Part shown: piece by piece, positions 8,201-13,378 of the stretch
How the letters are laid out: every line of letters begins with the position of its first letter
Numbering within the stretch: the stretch's first letter is position 1
DNA from: Candidatus Altimarinota bacterium
GTDB taxonomy: Bacteria > Patescibacteriota > Gracilibacteria > Absconditabacterales > Absconditicoccaceae
Direction: 5' to 3'
Assembly: GCA_027062165.1 (NCBI GenBank)
Contig: JAMOTU010000010.1
Location: 1 to 13,378 of the forward strand
DNA: 13,378 nt
Position numbers and translations under genes: made by a program
Notes under the pieces: generated by a model
The model's database searches: none
The model's input: only the letters and a program-made list of their open reading frames with translations
What the model was told of the DNA's origin: nothing

Positions 8201-11128
8201 TATCAAAAATTTCTTTTATATACAATAAACTTAGTTTTATCTATCAAATTTTTAACTTTATTATAATCTTTTATATTTCAACTAATTTTAACAATACCAT
8301 CTTTTAAATCAGATTTATAAAATCGTTCAACTGGTTGTCATGAAAGACCCACAAAAACAATAGGATCAATATTCAAATAAACAGTCTCGAAGTGTGTCTC
8401 ATCAGTAGCATTATCCTTAATTTTAATATCTGCTCTAAATTTAAATTTATATCATAAATTTTTAAAAATATTAAAATCGATTATTTTCAATACTGCATCA
8501 CCTGAAACAGAGTTATACTTATAATCTCATCAAGTAGAAAAACTATTTTGAAACACCCAATTATAATAAAAATCTTTTTCATTCCGCCACCGACACCGCC
8601 GACAATAATCTTTTGCTTCTACATACCGGCTAACCTTCAAATCATAATCTTTTAAAATTTGTCAAAAATAATATTGTGGTTTTATTTTTAAAAATATGTT
8701 ATTGTTCTGATTTAAAAGCTTTGCATCTATAAAAAATGTAGGTTTTTGATATTCTTCTACTTTAATATCATGAGAATATCTTATTTTATCTGTATATATA
8801 TATTCAACTTGATAAGTTCAAAGTTGTGCACTTTTTGATAAAGTAAATTTTCATTTAAAACCTCAATACTCGTCTAATTTTTCAATTTTTATTTTTTCTA
8901 TATCCTCACCTCTTAATTTCAACTTTACAATTACATATCAAGTCATTGTCTTATTTGGATTAATTACATCTTTAACCCATCAAGCAAAAAATATATCATC
9001 TCAAGGTTTATAAAGTCCTCTATCAGTATATCAGTAAATTTTTATATTTTTCAGACTATTCCAAAACCAATAACTCTTCTGTCAAATATCATATCAATTA
9101 ATATAAGAAATATAATTAAAATCTTTATAAGCATCCTTTAAATACCACCGAGGATATCAATCTTTTGAAATTACAGAGAATGTTTCATCATCTCAAATTT
9201 TATAATACAAAACTAAAGGTCTATTATCATAACCATCTCAAGATAACATAAATTTAACTTGTCAGTTTTTAATAGCAATCTCTTTTATCTTCTTTAATTT
9301 AAAATTTTTGTCTAACCTATAAACAGTTAAACTTCAACCGGTAACTGGTGATCAACTATCAAAATAATTTAAAAATACCAAATAATTAAATTTTCAATCA
9401 CCGACAGAAACTTTTACAAAATCTCAAATATTAGTCCTTTTAAAAAATTTTGAAGCTCTAAAATCTTTATAAAAAGAAACTCTAAAATAATTCCAACTTT
9501 TAACTTGTTTTGGTAAATCATAATCAATTTGATATTCCTTCCAGTATTTAAAGTCTTTCACAGAATAAAATTTATGAATAACTTTTCCAGAACCACAGTC
9601 AAAAAAGTATTCATCTATTTTCATAGATCATCGTCAAGTTAAATTTGGCTTTAAGTTTAATTTACATTTTTGAAAATAAAGATCAAATCAAGTAATATTC
9701 TTAAATCAAATTCTTATCTTTGATCACCAATAACCTTTTGCTGGTAAAACATTTACTCTATCAGCATAAATACTAGCATATTTAAATTTATTAGGAATTT
9801 TTGATATTTTAACCGAAATAGGAACTCTTATATCTCAAACAATAGTTGGTACATCAACATAACCTGAAAATAGCTTATTTGGAGGTATATAATAACGAAT
9901 AGCAAAATCACAATCTACCACATCAAATTTAGTTATCTCATAAGGCCTAAAAAAACTTTTGAAATTTGAAAAAGTTTTAGAATATTTTATAGGAAAGTCA
10001 GTATTTATACACAAAGTTAAATTATCAGAATCTATATCACGAAAATAAGTAACTTTATCATGAACTTCAAACTTTAAAATATAAGGATAATTTCGTTTAT
10101 CTTTAAAAGCTATAAAATACTCTCATTTTTCTGGTATCTTAAATTGAATTTGCTCTTTTCAAGTTAAATTTTCTAATTTGTAATTTATATTTAATTTAGA
10201 AACACATTTTCAAATTTTTATACCAAAAATTTCATCTTTTCATCAAGTCTTCAAGCCAAATTGAGACAAATCTTTTCAAGTTAAACATTTTTTTCAAATA
10301 ACTTTGAAAAAATTTATATTTCAATTTAATCAGTTTCATTTAAAATTGTTTTTAAAAAACTGAATTTCAACAATTTTATCCCTAAATAAAGGATGAAGAT
10401 TATACAAATTTTTATTTACAAAAAACTTGATATTATCAATTTTATAACCTGAAAGATAAATATCAGCAAATTTGAAAAATCTAGTTGGATAAAAGTTTAA
10501 AACAACAATATCTCAAGTATTTATTTTTCAAATTTTTCATAGTGTATAAGAAAAAGGAAAATAAATAGCTACTTTTCAATGTCAGAAAATAATAAAATTA
10601 AGTTTTTGAATTCAACTTTTATGTTCATCAATCGTAAGAAATTGAACTTTTCAAGTATAAAAAACTATATTTTGAGGAGAACTTTTAACTACACCTGACA
10701 AAACCAGGCTTCAAGTATTGTATAAAATATCATAAAATTTAACTTGTTTATCCCATCTATTTTTTTTAAATTTATCCCAAATTTTATATAAAAACTGATC
10801 TTTTTCTACACTCAATTGAAATACTAAGGAAGTCCTATTTAATTTTATTTTTTCAATATCTCCTAAAAAAGCAAAATAATTATTTTTTTCTCAACCAACT
10901 TTACTAACTGATGATCCATTTTTGAATTGTATCTTAGTAGAGATATTTTCTGTAGACTTATTATTTTGAGTATCAACGCTTTGTTGAAAATATAATTTCT
11001 TAAAATAAAAATAAATAAAAAATAATCCATAAAATACTACTAATCATCAAACTATAAGAAAAAATTTTTTTTCTTGATTTATTACTTATTCAAATCTTAG
11101 AAAAAACTTGGTCAAAAAACTTTTTCAT
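5278..11128 (-). CDS. Alpha-2-macroglobulin family protein with thioester, about 1949 aa (frame change near the 5' end)
   Basis: Envelope protein of the bacterial alpha-2-macroglobulin type, thought to trap foreign proteases through a reactive thioester. From residue 22 on, one frame (UGA=Gly) runs to TAA 5278-5280. Visible parts are an N-terminal membrane helix (about residues 22-43, no lipobox Cys), YTDRGLYKPGDD near 700, VEEYQKPTF near 790, and a Gly-rich loop at 1261-1265 with three consecutive UGA. LPDNTTTW lies near 1299, the thioester motif GCTEQ at 1489-1493 (its Gly is UGA), the thioester-domain segment GGLGYWP near 1553, and the family end MPVHIWEMY. The only ATG, at 11128, is one frame off, and the change falls at A8/T6 (11059-11072). 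A TATAAT lies at 11151-11156. It follows pbpC by 98 nt, the usual partner. CGG and CGA codons are frequent and probably not Arg. Confidence 0.93.
8584..8628 (-). other. CGG-codon cluster in the macroglobulin gene
   Basis: Within 15 codons there are five CGG codons at residues 834, 843, 844, 846 and 848, with Cys842, Cys845 and Trp847 among them. This is a GC-rich island in a very AT-rich gene. As Arg it would read SRYVEAKDYCRRCRWRN; as Trp it would read SWYVEAKDYCWWCWWWN. The preceding YFGQILKDYDLKVS resembles the macroglobulin pattern YxFGxPvxxAxVxW, where the last position is usually aromatic. Confidence 0.6.
11059..11072 (-). other. A8-T6 homopolymer where the macroglobulin frame changes
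   Basis: The coding strand reads A8 (11065-11072) then T6 (11059-11064). Upstream, the ATG frame gives MKKFFDQVFSKIGISNKSR. Downstream, the frame of the whole protein gives KKFFLIVGGLVVFYG. Losing one base in the tract joins them into a typical positively charged leader plus membrane helix. In the body frame a TAA at 11086-11088 leaves no ATG, GTG or TTG before the helix. Polymerase slippage, a real mutation or an assembly error are all possible. Confidence 0.75.
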
Positions 11129-11226
11129 CTGGTTAAAATTAAAATATAAAATTATAATACTTATTAAAATTTCAAAATTTAAAATCAATATAAAACTAAA
11201 AATTATTTCTTGCGATGCTTTTATAA

Positions 11227-12879
11227 CTAGTTAGACAATTGACTAACTATTAGATTCCACAAATACCCTGCTGTTTGAATTCAACTTCATTTCATAGGAG
11301 ATCAATTATAATTTCATACCCAAACGCAAACTATTAAATCTAAATCGCGATTAACTCAACATGTCCATCAATCTATAAAATGTCTTGATGTTCAAGTTTT
11401 AACTGCCCATCAAGGTATATCCAATAAATTATCAATTCAAAAAGACAAAACTCTATTCTTATTATCCGACAAAATATCGTATACTTGACTTACAGCAGAT
11501 GATGGTAAATCTTCTAAATTTTTATAAATCAAAAATATTCTTCGTAAATTAGCAAATTCATACGGAGACATTTCAAAAGTTCATAATGCTGCTGAAAGTC
11601 AAAGTCTTTCTGAATTAAATTTTATCAAATCCTTAAAAACTTTTTCTTTATTTTCTCCCAATTTAACTCTCAAATCTGTTAAAAAATTTAAAAATCTTTG
11701 TACCCCAACTTTATTTAAAGTATAAATTGCTGGAACATTCAAGCTACTTCACAAAGCTATCTTAAGAGGAACATCTCAATGATATTTTAAATCAAAATTT
11801 TTAGGAATATAAAGTTTGTTTCAATTTAAAATAAACTTTAAAGGTTTGTCAGGCACAATAGTATTTTCATCCCATCAAAGCTTCCACATAGCAAAAATAT
11901 ACAAAAATGGTTTAATAGCAGAACCAGTTTGTCTCTTTCTTAAACATCAATTTACCCAACTATATCCGGAAGAAGTTAAATCATTTGGTTTTCTACACAA
12001 ATTCATAGATAAAACCTTTCAACTTCAATTCATAACAATTATACAACAATCCTGAAATCACATTGTCGATCTAAAATCATAAGTATCATCTACAATTTTT
12101 TCAATTTTATTGTATAAATCTTTCTTTAGCTGTAATTTGCCAGGATATAATTTCGAAAATTCTTCTAAAAAATAATTTTTATGTAGATAAAATCCCAAAT
12201 CTTTTACACTTTCAGGAGGAAGCTGTAAGATATTTTTACATAAAATTTTGTTATCTTCAACTTTCCGACACAAATTTTGACTATGTTTTTTTATTAAAAC
12301 AAAATTCCTTTCTTTGAAAGGATCTTTTCAAATCTGATATAAAGAAAACAAAAATAAAAGCTGAGAATCAAAAAGATCTTTACATTCCTTTCAAAAATAA
12401 ATTTTACAAGCAGATCTAAATCATTTAATTTGATGCAAAAACTCTAAATTATTTATCCAATAAAGTAAAATTTGATCTTTGGAATAATGAAAATTTAAAT
12501 TAATTGTTTTTAAAATTTCAAAAATTTTTGTTTTAAATCATCTATTTTTAAAATTTTGTTCATTTAACTTTATCACTTGTTGATCAATAGTTGAAGCTCA
12601 TTGAACAATTTCTCAATTTTTTATATTTTCAAATATTGCCCTTGCTAGTGCTACAAAATCAACACCCCGATGCAAATAAAATCTTTTATCCTCAATTTTC
12701 AATGCTCGATTAACAATTCTTGAATCTACTTCTGACAAACTTTTATAAATCTGATGTCTATAAGAATTTTTAGAAAAATTTAACTTATATGTTGTAAAAA
12801 AATTAATTGAAAAAAACATAACAAACAAGAAAATTAAAATAAAAATAAATCTAATCAGCAATTTTCTAACCATTTTCAT
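11227..12879 (-). CDS. pbpC: Penicillin-binding protein 1C (GT51 glycosyltransferase plus transpeptidase), 550 aa
   Basis: Bifunctional peptidoglycan synthase fixed in the membrane by an N-terminal helix (about residues 8-27). The glycosyltransferase domain shows IEDKRFYLHxGVDF with catalytic Glu63, QGASTIDQQ, the YSKDQILLYWIN segment and IYFGKECKDL. The transpeptidase domain shows RQTGSAIKPF with nucleophile Ser320 and Lys323, SLN from Ser379, RLGLSAALG, and KTGTS from Lys494, where the Gly of KTG is UGA, then VWVGNYNGSPM. It stops (TAG 11227-11229) soon after the transpeptidase domain and so lacks the C-terminal BiPBP_C domain of the about 770-aa E. coli protein. I chose ATG 12879 (MKMVRKLL) over the in-frame ATG at 12966, because only the former puts a basic stretch directly before the helix. 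It precedes the macroglobulin gene. Confidence 0.93.
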
Positions 12880-13128
12880 ACAAAAATATAATTTATAAAA
12901 ATATAAATTGTAAAAATTAAACGAGTTGTTTACACTTTTGTGTATGGAAATTAAATAGGTTTTCAATAATAAAACATTTTAATCATTTCAAATGGTGCTT
13001 TTTCATTATAATAATCATATATTATTCATCAGATGAAAATGCGTTATCAAAATTCACATATAAAATATAGAAAATAAATGAATAAATGATAAGAAAAATT
13101 CAACGATATGATTATATTTTTATTTCAA
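12880..13128 (-). other. Intergenic region upstream of pbpC
   Basis: About 250 nt of very AT-rich sequence between the end of the glycosylase gene and pbpC. It must hold the pbpC promoter; TTTACA-N18-TATATT directly before ATG 12879 is a weak candidate. A 33-codon minus-strand frame (13018-12917, starting MIIIMKKHH) is open but has no recognisable feature, so I do not call it a gene. An AATAAT-CATAT-ATTATT inverted repeat is probably chance. No terminator hairpin follows the glycosylase stop. Confidence 0.4.
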
Positions 13129-13378
13129 CTATTTTGAATTCAACTTCTTTCCTTCTTCAACAAAAGCTCAATGTAGATTTTTATACCAGAAAATATCGTC
13201 TTTTTTCAAATCTTTTAAAATATTTTCTATCAAATTTTGAAGTTTGTCATATGAATAGTCTTTTTTGAAAAACTTAAAATCTTTATAATATTGTCTAAAA
13301 ATATTTTTATACAAAACTTTGTAAGTATAAAGATCTATAACAAAAGAAGGCTTATCTAATCAATAGCACAAAATAGCA
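13129..13378 (-). CDS. HhH-GPD base-excision DNA glycosylase (endonuclease III/MagIII-like), C-terminal part only
   Basis: The last 82 codons of a gene whose start lies beyond the window; stop TAG 13129-13131. The visible protein contains KPSFVIDLYTYKVLY, which matches the FVvDxYTxRvL segment of endonuclease III-related proteins, where the Asp is the catalytic one. YDKLQNLIENIL and WYKNLHGAFVEEGKK follow, matching the family's YxelQxfxexxL and HaliVxxGK segments. It ends right after the GK, with no four-cysteine iron-sulfur motif. MagIII-type 3-methyladenine glycosylases also lack that cluster, so this subtype is likely. The family removes damaged bases from DNA. UGA=Gly is needed at two places. 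The family call rests on these motifs alone. Confidence 0.72.

Noticed and set aside
11816..12055. Plus-strand frame inside pbpC
   Set aside because: Antisense to the SxxK region of the transpeptidase; no support of its own.
12880..12966. Longer pbpC starting at ATG 12966
   Set aside because: The added 29 residues are polar/aromatic without similarity, while ATG 12879 directly precedes a basic stretch and membrane helix.
12917..13018. 33-codon minus-strand frame (MIIIMKKHH...)
   Set aside because: Too short, no motif, no ribosome site; expected by chance.
13086..13268. Plus-strand frame at the right end
   Set aside because: Antisense to the glycosylase frame, which has family motifs on the minus strand.
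1..13378. UGA=Trp (mycoplasma-type code 4)
   Set aside because: Would give THWHSDHLWD, WWSSGGS, a P-loop without glycines and KTW; glycine restores every motif, and the tRNA-Trp here is CCA only.
1..13378. CRISPR array, insertion sequence or transposase
   Set aside because: No spaced direct repeats and no transposase motifs were seen; the only sizeable repeat is the inverted repeat at 3716-3815.

Overview
The window is AT-rich and every protein gene lies on the minus strand. It comes from an organism that reads UGA as glycine (genetic code 25), so the best assignment is a Candidate Phyla Radiation bacterium of the Absconditabacteria (SR1)/Gracilibacteria type. The sequence itself shows this: with UGA=Gly, broken standard-code fragments join into full-length proteins, and UGA falls on invariant glycines. 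Examples are THGHSDHLGD in the metallo-hydrolase, GGSSGGS in GatA, the P-loop of the ATPase, the GCTEQ thioester motif of the alpha-2-macroglobulin and the KTG motif of the penicillin-binding protein. A second recoding is likely. CGG, and perhaps CGA, sit where relatives usually carry aromatic residues, and the one Arg tRNA here has anticodon GCG, which cannot read CGA or CGG.

Layout in coordinate order (transcription runs right to left). 1-704: metal-dependent hydrolase of the UPF0173 family, cut by the window edge. 770-801: terminator. 869-1107: tRNA cluster His-Trp-Cys. 1143-2063: D-2-hydroxyacid dehydrogenase, 3 nt behind gatA (2067-3500). 3577-3648: tRNA-Arg(GCG). 3649-3945: stretch with an imperfect inverted repeat and no convincing gene. 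3946-5154: AAA ATPase of the DUF4143 type, with its own promoter overlapped by a perfect 20-bp palindrome. 5278-11128: a giant, thioester-bearing bacterial alpha-2-macroglobulin (about 1949 aa). 11227-12879: a penicillin-binding protein 1C (550 aa). 12880-13128: intergenic. 13129-13378: C-terminal end of an HhH-GPD DNA glycosylase.

The pbpC/alpha-2-macroglobulin pair is the classical bacterial pairing: a peptidoglycan glycosyltransferase/transpeptidase beside a protease-trapping envelope protein. Here the macroglobulin appears to be held by an N-terminal membrane helix rather than a lipid anchor. Its first ATG is in a different frame from the body of the protein, and the frame changes at an A8/T6 homopolymer. 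No start codon checked has a Shine-Dalgarno sequence. Several promoters of the form TTGAAA-N16/17-TATAAA-like can be seen.
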